A program made the position numbers and the translations under genes. 63,387 nt of DNA, taken from assembly GCA_026416875.1 (NCBI GenBank), contig JAOAEI010000002.1, positions 1-63,387 on the forward strand, read 5' to 3'. The DNA comes from Caloramator sp. (GTDB lineage: Bacteria > Bacillota > Clostridia > Clostridiales > Caloramatoraceae). The notes under the pieces are model-generated. The model did not search any database. It saw only the letters and a list, made by a program, of their open reading frames with translations, and was not told the origin of the DNA. The stretch's first letter is position 1, and each line of letters begins with the position of its first letter. This document shows positions 18,228 to 25,983 of the stretch, piece after piece.

Positions 18228-18671
18228 TTGTTTAAAAAGTTAATCGAAAAAAGCTTTGAGAAATCTCCTTGGTTATTTCACTTAAATACAGGATCTTGTA
18301 ACGGCTGCGATATTGAAATAGTTTCTGTTATAACTCCAAGGTATGATGCAGAAAGAATGGGCTTTAAACTAACAGGATCACCAAGACATGCAGATATAGT
18401 TTTAGTAACTGGACCTATAACTTCCCAGTCAAGGGATAGGTTAATCAGAACATTGGCTCAGGTTCCTGATCCTAAAGTTGTTGTATCAATTGGTTCCTGC
18501 CCAAGATCTACAAATGTATTTAATGGTAGTTATTCTGTTGAAGGCCCATTGGATAAATATGTTCCAATTGATGTTTCTATAGCAGGTTGTCCTCCAAAAC
18601 CAGAAGCTATAATAGATGGGCTTGCAAAAGCAATTGAGATACTCAGAGAAAAAAGGAGGGCAATGAAATGA
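18228..18671 (+). CDS. mbhJ: NiFe hydrogenase small subunit (NuoB/MbhJ family)
   Basis: A 147-aa small subunit that carries the proximal 4Fe-4S cluster. All four ligands are visible: Cys24 and Cys27 (GSCNGCDIE), Cys91 (SIGSCPRST) and Cys121 (AGCPPKP). It lacks the N-terminal signal and the extra clusters of uptake hydrogenase small subunits, as expected of a cytoplasm-facing group 4 enzyme. The start is TTG 18228, 7 nt after AGGAGGT. It overlaps mbhN by 4 nt. It lies 6.4 kb from the large-subunit gene, at the other end of the operon. Confidence 0.95.
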   Translation: MFKKLIEKSFEKSPWLFHLNTGSCNGCDIEIVSVITPRYDAERMGFKLTGSPRHADIVLVTGPITSQSRDRLIRTLAQVPDPKVVVSIGSCPRSTNVFNGSYSVEGPLDKYVPIDVSIAGCPPKPEAIIDGLAKAIEILREKRRAMK

Positions 18672-19108
18672 AGTTCCCTTATTTAAAAGAGGCAATAAAA
18701 TCAGTATTTAAAAAACCAAGCACAGAGATATATCCAAAGGTAAATAAAGAGGCACCGGAAGGATATAGAGGTAAAATAAACTATTATCCTGAAAAGTGTG
18801 TTAATTGCGGAATGTGTATAAGGGTATGTGCTCCTGGATGTATTACTAGAACTATCGAAAAAACAGAAGAAGGGGATAAAATAACTTTTAATTTTTACCA
18901 GGGTCAATGCACCTTCTGCTCTCTCTGTGCTGACTTTTGCCCAAGAGGAGCAATAGAACTTACTAAAAATTATCATCTTGCTGTAACTGATGAAAAGGAT
19001 TTGTTAGTCTCTGGAACATTTATAAAGAAACTTCCTCCAAAGCCACCTGTTCAACCACAGCAACAGGTTCAAAACCAACAAAATCAAGGGGCAGCTAAAA
19101 CGGAATAA
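18668..19108 (+). CDS. mbhN: NuoI/MbhN-like 2x(4Fe-4S) ferredoxin subunit
   Basis: A 146-aa subunit that takes electrons from reduced ferredoxin and passes them to MbhJ. It has two cluster motifs: Cys44, 47, 50 with 54 (KCVNCGMCIRVCAPGC), and Cys81, 84, 87 and 91 (CTFCSLCADFCP). The last 30 residues are a proline- and glutamine-rich tail (KLPPKPPVQPQQQ) that looks disordered and is not needed for the fold. It is the last gene of the operon and is followed by a strong terminator. Confidence 0.92.
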   Translation: MKFPYLKEAIKSVFKKPSTEIYPKVNKEAPEGYRGKINYYPEKCVNCGMCIRVCAPGCITRTIEKTEEGDKITFNFYQGQCTFCSLCADFCPRGAIELTKNYHLAVTDEKDLLVSGTFIKKLPPKPPVQPQQQVQNQQNQGAAKTE

Positions 19109-19112
19109 TTTT

Positions 19113-19145
19113 AAAAGCCTTAAGGTTTAACCTTAAGGCTTTTTA
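19113..19145 (+). terminator. terminator of the hyp-mbh operon
   Basis: A 13-bp perfect stem (19113-19125 with 19131-19143) with a 5-nt loop and a T run, starting 5 nt after mbhN. Confidence 0.9.
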
Positions 19146-19169
19146 ATTTGAATAAAGGAATTTAAAATT

Positions 19170-19509
19170 GAGCGTAGAATATATTTATAAAAGACTTCTA
19201 GGATTTGTTGGACTTTTAAGTTTTGTTTTATCCATTGGAATTGAAAAATTTATTATTCCTAAAAATAGCAAAATATTAATAGTAGTGTAAATATAGAGTA
19301 TTTTTTGCACAGCATTTGGATATATAGCTCAGACTGTTGCACGAAAATATATAAATTCTGTTCATACGGGACTAATATTATCGTTAGAACCAGTTTTTTC
19401 AGCTATATTTTCATTTACTTTTCTTGGAGAGATCCTATATTTAAGGCAATATCTTGGTGGGATTATCTTACTAGTTAGTGTTTTACTTATAGTAACTGAA
19501 CAGCAATAA
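19170..19509 (+). pseudogene. decayed EamA/DMT-type transporter gene
   Basis: No intact gene lies in this stretch. From about 19295 to the stop at 19507-19509 one frame reads as the end of a drug/metabolite transporter: a helix with FGYIAQTVARKY, then LILSLEPVFSAIFSF and LGEILYLRQYLGGIILLVSV. This matches the last two or three helices of EamA proteins. An in-frame TAG lies just upstream and there is no start or ribosome binding site. A preceding 40-codon stretch (19170-19289, another frame, hydrophobic) may be an earlier part. It reads as a gene remnant with deletions; the degree of decay excludes a single sequencing error. Confidence 0.75.
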
Positions 19510-19547
19510 AAACCTATTTTTAATATTAGAATTTTTGGGGGTGGGTT

Positions 19548-20618
19548 ATGGGTTATCCAATGCTTGAAATTGACAGTAGTAAGATAAAAGAAAACACAAA
19601 GTTTATTGTTAATGAGTGCCATAAACGAGGGATACAAGTTGCTGGGGTAACAAAGGTTTTTGCAGGATGTGAAAGGATAGTTAAAGCAATAGTTGAAGGA
19701 GGAATAGACATAATAGCAGACTCAAGAATTGAAAATTTAAAGAAATATAAAAAATATGATCTGCCTAAAATGTTAATAAGAATTCCTATGAAAAGCCAGG
19801 CAAGAGAAATAATTAATTATTCAGATATGGCATTAGTTTCAGAATTTGATACTATAACACAATTACAAAAATACGCTAAAAAAGCAAACAAAAATTATAA
19901 AATAATATTAATGGTAGATGTCGGAGATCTACGAGAAGGAATATTTTTTAGGGAAAAACAGGAGATATATGAAACGGTAAGGAAAATTTTAGAACTTAGC
20001 AATATTGAGCTTTATGGAATTGGAACTAATTTATGTTGTTATGGTGGAGTAATTCCTACTAAAGACAATCTTACTGAGCTTGTAGGTATTAAAAAGGATT
20101 TAGAAAATTATTTTAAGATAAGGATTCCTATAATTTCTGGAGGTAACTCAGAAAATATACATATTATGAGGATGAATGAAATGCCAATTGAAATAAACCA
20201 ATTAAGAATTGGCGTAGCACTGGCAATGGGGATAGGTTTATATGATAAACCCGTAGAGGGACTAAATACAGATACAGTAAAGCTTTATGCAGAAATAATA
20301 GAGATAAAGATTAAACCATCAGTTCCTATAGGGATGATTGGGATAGATGCCTTCGGAGCTAAACCGCAATTTGAGGATAGAGGATTTAGGAAAAGAGCAA
20401 TTTGTGCATTAGGAAAACAAGATGTTTATCCACAATTTTTATTACCTATTGATGACAAAATTAAGATATTAGGTAGTAGTAGCGATCACTTGATAATTGA
20501 TATAACTGATTCAGATAAAGAATATAAGATAGGGGATGTAATTGAGTTTCGTCTTTTATATGGTGGACTTCTTTCAGCTATGACATCTAAATATGTAAAA
20601 AAGAAAGTTTTATATTGA
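19548..20618 (+). CDS. orr: alanine/ornithine racemase family PLP enzyme
   Basis: A 356-aa fold-type III PLP enzyme most like ornithine racemase of amino-acid-fermenting clostridia, which converts L- to D-ornithine. The PLP lysine is in AGVTKVFAG (about residue 36), close to the start as in alanine racemases, and the C-terminal beta domain is present (IGVALAMGIGLYD, then GMIGIDAFGAKPQF). The genes for D-ornithine breakdown (oraS/oraE, ord, ortAB) are not nearby, so the substrate is not proved; another amino acid is possible. The ATG follows GGGGGTGGG. It is apparently monocistronic. Confidence 0.8.
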   Translation: MGYPMLEIDSSKIKENTKFIVNECHKRGIQVAGVTKVFAGCERIVKAIVEGGIDIIADSRIENLKKYKKYDLPKMLIRIPMKSQAREIINYSDMALVSEFDTITQLQKYAKKANKNYKIILMVDVGDLREGIFFREKQEIYETVRKILELSNIELYGIGTNLCCYGGVIPTKDNLTELVGIKKDLENYFKIRIPIISGGNSENIHIMRMNEMPIEINQLRIGVALAMGIGLYDKPVEGLNTDTVKLYAEIIEIKIKPSVPIGMIGIDAFGAKPQFEDRGFRKRAICALGKQDVYPQFLLPIDDKIKILGSSSDHLIIDITDSDKEYKIGDVIEFRLLYGGLLSAMTSKYVKKKVLY

Positions 20619-20646
20619 CAAATCTTGCTTGAATTCAGCATTACTA

Positions 20647-20675
20647 TTGTAAAACATAAAGAAGTATGTTATTAT
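20647..20675 (+). promoter_or_regulatory. sigma-A promoter of deoC
   Basis: TTGTAA (20647-20652) and TATTAT (20670-20675) are separated by 17 nt, about 70 nt before the deoC start. Confidence 0.55.
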
Positions 20676-20744
20676 GATTAAGCATAAAAGTAAAATTCGA
20701 CTGTGTAGTTTTATTTGAATATTACATAGTTTAGGAGGGAAAAT

Positions 20745-21422
20745 ATGATTACAAAAGAATATGTAGCCTCAATAATTGATCATACTATTTTAAAGGCAGA
20801 GACTACGCCAGAAGATATAAAAAGAGTATGCAATGAAGCAAAGGAGAATTCATTTGCATCTGTTTGTGTTAATCCATGTTATGTTAAATTAGTTGCTGAT
20901 GAATTAAAGGGGTCAAATGTTAAGGTATGCACAGTTATAGGCTTCCCATTAGGAGCTACAACTAAAGAAGTGAAGGCTTTTGAAACAAAAAAGGCAATTG
21001 AAGATGGTGCTAATGAAGTTGATATGGTTATAAATATAGGAATGTTAAAGGCGGGAAATTATGATTATGTAAAGGATGATATAAAAGCAGTTGTAGATGC
21101 TGCTAAAGGGAAGGCTTTAGTAAAGGTTATAATAGAAACTTGCCTTTTAACTGATGATGAAAAGATTATGGCATGTAAATTAGCAAAAGAAGCTGGTGCT
21201 GATTTTGTTAAAACGTCAACGGGTTTTAGTAAATGGGGTGCAAAGGCAGAGGATGTTAAATTAATGAGAGATACAGTAGGACCTGAAATGGGAGTTAAAG
21301 CATCTGGAGGAGTTCATAGTTTTGAAGATGCTATTAAAATGATTGAAGCTGGAGCTAACAGAATAGGGGCTAGCTCTTCCTTAAAGATAATCGGAAAATC
21401 AAAGGAAGAACAATCATATTAA
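20745..21422 (+). CDS. deoC: deoxyribose-phosphate aldolase
   Basis: A 225-aa class I aldolase that splits 2-deoxyribose 5-phosphate into acetaldehyde and glyceraldehyde 3-phosphate in deoxynucleoside breakdown. The Schiff-base lysine is in FVKTSTGFS (about residue 155), a second catalytic lysine is in GVKASGGV (about 184), and the conserved aspartate is in EVDMVINIG. Length is normal. It has a strong AGGAGGG ribosome binding site, its own promoter and its own terminator; none of the usual deo partners (deoA, deoB, pdp, cdd) is adjacent. Confidence 0.96.
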   Translation: MITKEYVASIIDHTILKAETTPEDIKRVCNEAKENSFASVCVNPCYVKLVADELKGSNVKVCTVIGFPLGATTKEVKAFETKKAIEDGANEVDMVINIGMLKAGNYDYVKDDIKAVVDAAKGKALVKVIIETCLLTDDEKIMACKLAKEAGADFVKTSTGFSKWGAKAEDVKLMRDTVGPEMGVKASGGVHSFEDAIKMIEAGANRIGASSSLKIIGKSKEEQSY

Positions 21423-21427
21423 TTTTA

Positions 21428-21467
21428 TATCCTAAGGGATTATATTTTAATCCTTTAGGATATTTTT
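21428..21467 (+). terminator. terminator of deoC
   Basis: A 15-bp stem (21428-21442 with 21448-21462), with only a wobble pair, is followed by TTTTT. Confidence 0.9.
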
Positions 21468-21514
21468 GCTTTATTGATGAATATTTATATAATAAGGCTG
21501 TAAGGGGGGATTTA

Positions 21515-21694
21515 ATGGCTAGGTATAAAAAGTTGAAGTATGAAGATTTGATTGTAAAGCTGGATTTTGTGCCAGACTTTAAAACAACAGAGGAAATAGC
21601 AAATTATTATGATTTAATTGGCCAGGAAAGGGCTGTGCAATCCATTGAAACGGGACTAAAACTAGATAAAAGCTTTCTACAACATATATGTTAG
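21515..21694 (+). pseudogene. 5' fragment of the Lon-like protease gene, cut off by a frameshift
   Basis: A 59-codon ORF with a good ribosome binding site (AAGGGGGG) and ATG. It reads as the normal N-terminus of a LonB-type protease (LIGQERAVQSIETGLKLDKS), then runs out of frame at about 21674-21676 and stops at 21692. Removing one T from the TTT there joins it in frame to the downstream ORF and restores the expected FYNIYVSGINGSG segment. The joined gene would encode about 778 aa, the usual family length. Confidence 0.85.
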
Positions 21695-21815
21695 TGGAAT
21701 AAACGGTAGCGGGAGAAAAAAATTTGTATTAGATAAGATAAAACAAGTTGCAAAAACTCAAAAATCACCTGATGACTGGTGTTATGTTTATAATTTTAAT
21801 GATGCTCTAAGCCCT

Positions 21816-23852
21816 TTGGCAATTAATCTAAGGCCAGGAACTGCAGAAGAATTTAAAAATGACATTGAAACAATGATAGAATCTTTGTTTGAAGAAGTTC
21901 CAAAGATGTTCTCAGATGAAGAATACGAAAGGCAAAGAGAAGATATTATTGATTATTATCAAAAAGAAACTATAAACATACTAGATAAACTATATGATGA
22001 GGCTAAAAACAAAAATTTTACAGTAAAGTCGACTAAGGAAGGATTTATTTTTATTCCACTAATTGATAATGAAGAGATGAGTGAGGTCCAATATAACGAA
22101 CTTGAGCAGTCGGAAAAAAATAGAATAGCAGAAGATGTTAAGGTTTTGAAACTTTTAGCCTTAGAAGTTATAAGGAAGACAAAAATCTTGAGAAAGGAAA
22201 TGGCTGAAAGACTTCGAAAACTTGATGAAGAAAAATCATTTGAACTTATAAGTGGGAAAATAGATAAATTAATTTATAAGTATAACTATAATGATAAAAT
22301 AGTCCGATACTTAAAGGATGTACAGAATGATCTGATAAATAATATTGATTTTTTTATGCAGGATGATGAAAATGCAATTGATGAGGATTATTTTAAAAAA
22401 TATTATGTAAATGTATTAACTTGCAATAAAGAAGAAGGAGCGCCAGTTATTTTTGAGGAGGATCCTGAATTTAATAATTTAATTGGAACTATTGAGTATG
22501 AAAATTATAAGGGTGCTTTAGTTTCTGACTTTACGATGATTAAGCCTGGAAGTTTGCACAGAGCAAATGGAGGATACCTTATAATAGATGCACTTCAATT
22601 ATTAAACACATATCAGGGATGGAAGGCATTAAAGAACGCATTGAAAAATGGTTGCATTTCGATTGAAAATTTAAGAAATCAGTTAGAAATAATCCCTATT
22701 GTATCATTAAAGCCTGAAAAAATACCTTTAAAAGTAAAGGTAGTTTTGATAGGAAGTGAATTTTTATATAGTTTACTTTATGAGTATGATGAAGAATTTA
22801 AAGAATTGTTTAGTATTAAAGCGGAATTTGATAGTGTAATTAAAAATACTCCGGATAATGTAAATGAATTAGTAGGTTTTGTAAGTTATTATTGTTCTCA
22901 AAATAATATTCCGCATGTTACGTATAAAGGATTTTTAGAATTATATAAATATGCCTTAAGATTGGCTGAAAGTAAAAAATATTTTACAGCAAAACTTAGA
23001 GAAATTACAAATATAATTGATCAGTCGGCCTTAATATGTCAAGAAAGAAAAGGAAGGCATATTACTGATAAAGATATCAAAGAAGCGATTGAAAAATTAT
23101 ATAGAAGACATAGTCTTTATAAAGATAGAATTTTAGAGATGTATAAAGAAGGCAAATATATTATACAGTTAAATGGATATAAGATAGGAGAAATAAATGC
23201 TTTGTCGGTAATTGATCTGGAAGATTTTTCTTTTGGAAAACAAAACAGAATAACTGTAACTACTTATAGAGGAAAAGGAGGGGTAATTAACATCGAAAGA
23301 GAAGTAAAAATGTCTGGATTTATACATGATAAAGGTGTTTTAATATTAACTGGTTATTTAGGACAGATGTTTGGGCAAAAGTATCCTCTTTCCTTTAACG
23401 CAAGCATTTGCTTCGAACAATTGTATGGTGGAATAGAGGGGGATAGTGCATCGGCAGCAGAACTTATAGCTTTGATTTCAAGTTTAGGAGATATACCAAT
23501 AAAGCAAAGTATTGCGATAACAGGTTCTGTCAATCAAAGAGGAGAGATACAACCTGTTGGAGGGCTTAATGAAAAAATAGAAGGTTTTTACGAGATATGC
23601 AAATTATATGGACTTGATGGAACCCATGGAGTTATTATTCCTTCAAGTAATGTATGTGATTTAGTTTTAAAGGACGAGATAATAGAAGCTGTTAGGAAGG
23701 GAACATTTAATATCTATTCTGTAAGCAATATAGAGGAATGCTTTGAAATATTATGTGATGAAAAGATGACTAAAGAAAAGAAAATAATGGATGTTATAAG
23801 GGAAAGAGTGGAAAATAAATTGAAAAGTTATAATGAAGGCTGCCCTAATTAG
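21816..23852 (+). CDS. Lon-like ATP-dependent protease, main body (frameshifted gene)
   Basis: The body of a LonB/LonC-like protease (AAA_32 plus S16). The frame is open back to 21678, so the ATP-binding loop GINGSGRK (21696-21719) lies before the first usable start at about 21816; a product begun there (678 aa) would lack Walker A. The C-terminal Lon domain is intact: the catalytic serine is in EGDSASAAE (codon 23445-23447) and the lysine in GGLNEKIEGF (codon 23574-23576). The gene is either a recent pseudogene, a homopolymer sequencing error, or recoded. The stop codon lies in a hairpin shared with ychF. Confidence 0.85.
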   Translation: MAINLRPGTAEEFKNDIETMIESLFEEVPKMFSDEEYERQREDIIDYYQKETINILDKLYDEAKNKNFTVKSTKEGFIFIPLIDNEEMSEVQYNELEQSEKNRIAEDVKVLKLLALEVIRKTKILRKEMAERLRKLDEEKSFELISGKIDKLIYKYNYNDKIVRYLKDVQNDLINNIDFFMQDDENAIDEDYFKKYYVNVLTCNKEEGAPVIFEEDPEFNNLIGTIEYENYKGALVSDFTMIKPGSLHRANGGYLIIDALQLLNTYQGWKALKNALKNGCISIENLRNQLEIIPIVSLKPEKIPLKVKVVLIGSEFLYSLLYEYDEEFKELFSIKAEFDSVIKNTPDNVNELVGFVSYYCSQNNIPHVTYKGFLELYKYALRLAESKKYFTAKLREITNIIDQSALICQERKGRHITDKDIKEAIEKLYRRHSLYKDRILEMYKEGKYIIQLNGYKIGEINALSVIDLEDFSFGKQNRITVTTYRGKGGVINIEREVKMSGFIHDKGVLILTGYLGQMFGQKYPLSFNASICFEQLYGGIEGDSASAAELIALISSLGDIPIKQSIAITGSVNQRGEIQPVGGLNEKIEGFYEICKLYGLDGTHGVIIPSSNVCDLVLKDEIIEAVRKGTFNIYSVSNIEECFEILCDEKMTKEKKIMDVIRERVENKLKSYNEGCPN

Positions 23853-23861
23853 GCAGCCTTC
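23835..23861. terminator. hairpin between the lon-like gene and ychF
   Basis: A 10-bp perfect GC-rich stem (23835-23844 with 23852-23861) spans the stop codon of the protease gene, between convergent genes. T runs are weak on both sides, so termination strength is uncertain. Confidence 0.6.
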
Positions 23862-23865
23862 AAAA

Positions 23866-24963
23866 TTAAACGTTGAATCTAAATACTATTACATCGCCAT
23901 CCTGAACAATATAATCTTTTCCTTCTAAACGGATAAGTCCTTTTTCTTTTGCTGTAACTTCAGAACCGCATTTAATAAGATCATCATAAGCAATAACTTC
24001 TGCACGTATAAATCCTCTTTCCATATCAGAATGTATTTTCCCTGCGGCTTGAGGTGCTTTTGTTCCTTTTTTAATAGTCCAAGCTCTAACTTCCTTAGGG
24101 CCGGCTGTCAAGAAGCTTATAAGGCCTAATAGTTTATAACAAGCTTTTATTAATTTATTTAAACCTGGTTCTTCAAGACCATATGTTGCTAAAAATTCCA
24201 TCTTTTCTTCGCCTTCGAGGGTAGATATTTCCTCTTCTAATTTTGCGCAGATAACTACAACTTCTGATCCTTCATTTTCAGCATATTCTTTAACTTTTTG
24301 AACATGTTGATTTTCTGTATTACCTGAGATAAGGTCATCTTCAGAAATATTGCAGGCATATAATACGGGTTTTGAAGTCAATAGGAAATATTGTTTTAGA
24401 AATTCCTTTTCATCATCAGACATTTCTAATGTTCTTGCAGGTTTCCCTGATTCTAGATGAGCATATAATCTTTCCATAAATTGTAGTTCCTCTTGCGCTT
24501 TTTTATCTCCAGATCTTGCAGACTTTCTAGTCTTATCTAATCGCCTTTCTAATACTTCCATATCGGAAAAAATAAGTTCAAGATTTATAGTTTCTATATC
24601 CCTTATAGGATCAATGGATCCTTCAACGTGGACTATGTTTGAATCTTCAAAACATCTTACAACGTGAACTATAGCAGCTACTTCCCTTATGTGGGATAAA
24701 AATTTATTTCCAAGTCCTTCGCCTTTGCTTGCTCCTTTAACAAGTCCTGCTATATCATAAAATTCTATTACTGCAGGAGTAATCTTTTCGGGATTATACA
24801 TCTTTGCTAGTTTTTCAAGTCTTTCATCAGGAACGGCAACTACGCCTACATTTGGCTCTATTGTGCAGAAGGGGTAATTGGCACACTCAGCACCAGCCTG
24901 AGTAATGGCATTAAATAATGTGCTTTTACCCACATTAGGCAATCCTACTATACCAAGTTTCAT
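23866..24963 (-). CDS. ychF: redox-regulated ATPase YchF (Obg family)
   Basis: A 365-aa universally conserved Obg-family P-loop protein that prefers ATP to GTP and associates with ribosomes; it is linked to stress responses. It shows the P-loop GLPNVGKST (residues 6-14), the G3 motif DIAGLVKGAS, a coiled-coil helical insert (about 130-180), and a C-terminal TGS domain (from about 280) ending in DGDVIVFRFNV. Length is normal. It is monocistronic and reads toward the protease gene. Confidence 0.96.
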   Translation of the reverse strand: MKLGIVGLPNVGKSTLFNAITQAGAECANYPFCTIEPNVGVVAVPDERLEKLAKMYNPEKITPAVIEFYDIAGLVKGASKGEGLGNKFLSHIREVAAIVHVVRCFEDSNIVHVEGSIDPIRDIETINLELIFSDMEVLERRLDKTRKSARSGDKKAQEELQFMERLYAHLESGKPARTLEMSDDEKEFLKQYFLLTSKPVLYACNISEDDLISGNTENQHVQKVKEYAENEGSEVVVICAKLEEEISTLEGEEKMEFLATYGLEEPGLNKLIKACYKLLGLISFLTAGPKEVRAWTIKKGTKAPQAAGKIHSDMERGFIRAEVIAYDDLIKCGSEVTAKEKGLIRLEGKDYIVQDGDVIVFRFNV

Positions 24964-25005
24964 GATTTTTCTTCCTTTCTTTGTAGTTTATTAACGACAT
25001 TTGTA

Positions 25006-25034
25006 ATTATATAATATACAAAATCAATATTCAA
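25006..25034 (-). promoter_or_regulatory. sigma-A promoter of ychF
   Basis: On the minus strand TTGAAT (25029-25034) and TATAAT (25006-25011) are separated by 17 nt, about 45 nt before the ychF start. Confidence 0.75.
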
Positions 25035-25141
25035 GTAAGTATGATTTTGTAGGAAAATAAGAACTTTTGTATTAAAAAACACTGTCAAATATTATCGCAT
25101 ATTGTATTATTTTTAGCAAGTAAATAATAATAATGGATATA

Positions 25142-25170
25142 TTGACAAAAAATAGCATTTGATTTATTAT
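25142..25170 (+). promoter_or_regulatory. strong sigma-A promoter of the Spo0E-like gene
   Basis: TTGACA (25142-25147), a 17-nt spacer and TATTAT (25165-25170): a near-consensus promoter 49 nt before the start codon. Confidence 0.8.
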
Positions 25171-25180
25171 ATATTTATCA

Positions 25181-25193
25181 CCACTTTCCACCA
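25181..25193 (-). promoter_or_regulatory. MraZ-box-like site in the Spo0E-like promoter
   Basis: Bases 25181-25193 are the exact reverse complement of 25499-25511 in the mraZ operator (TGGTGGAAAGTGG). The site begins 11 bp after the -10, over the expected start of transcription, where a bound repressor would block it. Only one full AAAGTGG repeat is present. MraZ binding is inference. Confidence 0.45.
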
Positions 25194-25218
25194 TAAAAAA
25201 TATTGGTGGTGATATGCA

Positions 25219-25395
25219 ATGATTGTAAATGAAATTGAAGAATTGAGAAGTAAGCTATATGAATGTATTAATTCTAATAGTGATTACGATACAATAGTTA
25301 AGCTAAGCCAGGAGTTAGATAGATTAATCAATAATTACTATTATAATTTTTATGTTTTAAATGTAAAAGATGATAAAAATATTATTGAACACTAA
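25219..25395 (+). CDS. Spo0E-like aspartyl-phosphate phosphatase
   Basis: A 58-aa protein with the Spo0E family signature SQELDRLI (residues 30-37) in the second of two helices; the first is VNEIEELRSKLYECI. Family members remove the phosphate from Spo0A and so delay sporulation. The tail (NYYYNFYVLNVKDDK) is variable in the family. The ATG follows GGTGGTGAT; another ATG at 25214 reads straight into a stop. It has a strong promoter, a terminator of its own, and lies directly upstream of mraZ. Confidence 0.85.
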   Translation: MIVNEIEELRSKLYECINSNSDYDTIVKLSQELDRLINNYYYNFYVLNVKDDKNIIEH

Positions 25396-25424
25396 AAGGT
25401 GCTTTTGGCACCTTTTTTATTTTT
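25394..25424 (+). terminator. terminator of the Spo0E-like gene
   Basis: A 9-bp perfect stem (25394-25402 with 25408-25416), a 5-nt loop and a T run. It insulates mraZ from the upstream gene. Confidence 0.9.
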
Positions 25425-25487
25425 AAAAAATATCTGTGTAAAAATTTTTTTAAATATATAGCAGGAAAATAAAAAATGATATAGAAT

Positions 25488-25524
25488 TATAATTGTAGTG
25501 GTGGAAAGTGGAGTAAAGTGGTTA
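25488..25524 (+). promoter_or_regulatory. mraZ promoter -10 and triple MraZ box
   Basis: TATAAT (25488-25493) is followed by three (A/T)AGTGG repeats at an exact 10-bp period: 25496-25501, 25506-25511 and 25516-25521. Evenly spaced GTGG-type repeats before mraZ are the known binding site of MraZ, which represses its own operon. The -35 is poor. Confidence 0.8.
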
Positions 25525-25537
25525 ACGGGGGATAGCT

Positions 25538-25966
25538 ATGTTTATTGGTGAGTATCAACATGCCCTAGATTCAAAAAACAGAATAATAATCCCTGCAAAA
25601 TTTAGAGAAAAATTAGGTTCAAAATTCGTTATGACAAAGGGACTAGATGGATGCTTATATGCCTATCCTATGGATGAGTGGGCTAAATTAGAGGAAAAGT
25701 TAAAGGCCCTTCCGTTAACCAATAAGGACGCTAGAGCCTTTGTAAGATTTATGTTTTCTGGGGCTGCAGAAATTGAAATAGACAAACAAGGTAGAGCTTT
25801 AATTCCACAAAATTTAATTGAATATGCAGGCATAATAAAGGAAATAGTAACGATAGGAGTTTTAAGCAGAATTGAAATATGGAGCAAGGAAAAGTGGATG
25901 GAATATAACGAGCAAAACATCGATTACAATGAAATTGCTGAAAAAATGTCGGAGCTTGGAATTTAA
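25538..25966 (+). CDS. mraZ: transcriptional regulator MraZ
   Basis: A 142-aa AbrB-like protein with two SpoVT/AbrB halves (about 5-47 and 76-119). It begins [24 protein letters not shown] and repeats the DxxGR motif in the second half ([12 protein letters not shown]). MraZ forms a ring, binds the repeats upstream of its own gene and represses the division and cell wall cluster. Here it opens that cluster, 9 nt before the next ribosome binding region. The ATG follows a GGGGG site. Confidence 0.96.
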   Translation: MFIGEYQHALDSKNRIIIPAKFREKLGSKFVMTKGLDGCLYAYPMDEWAKLEEKLKALPLTNKDARAFVRFMFSGAAEIEIDKQGRALIPQNLIEYAGIIKEIVTIGVLSRIEIWSKEKWMEYNEQNIDYNEIAEKMSELGI

Positions 25967-25983
25967 AAGAAAAGGTGAAGCAT

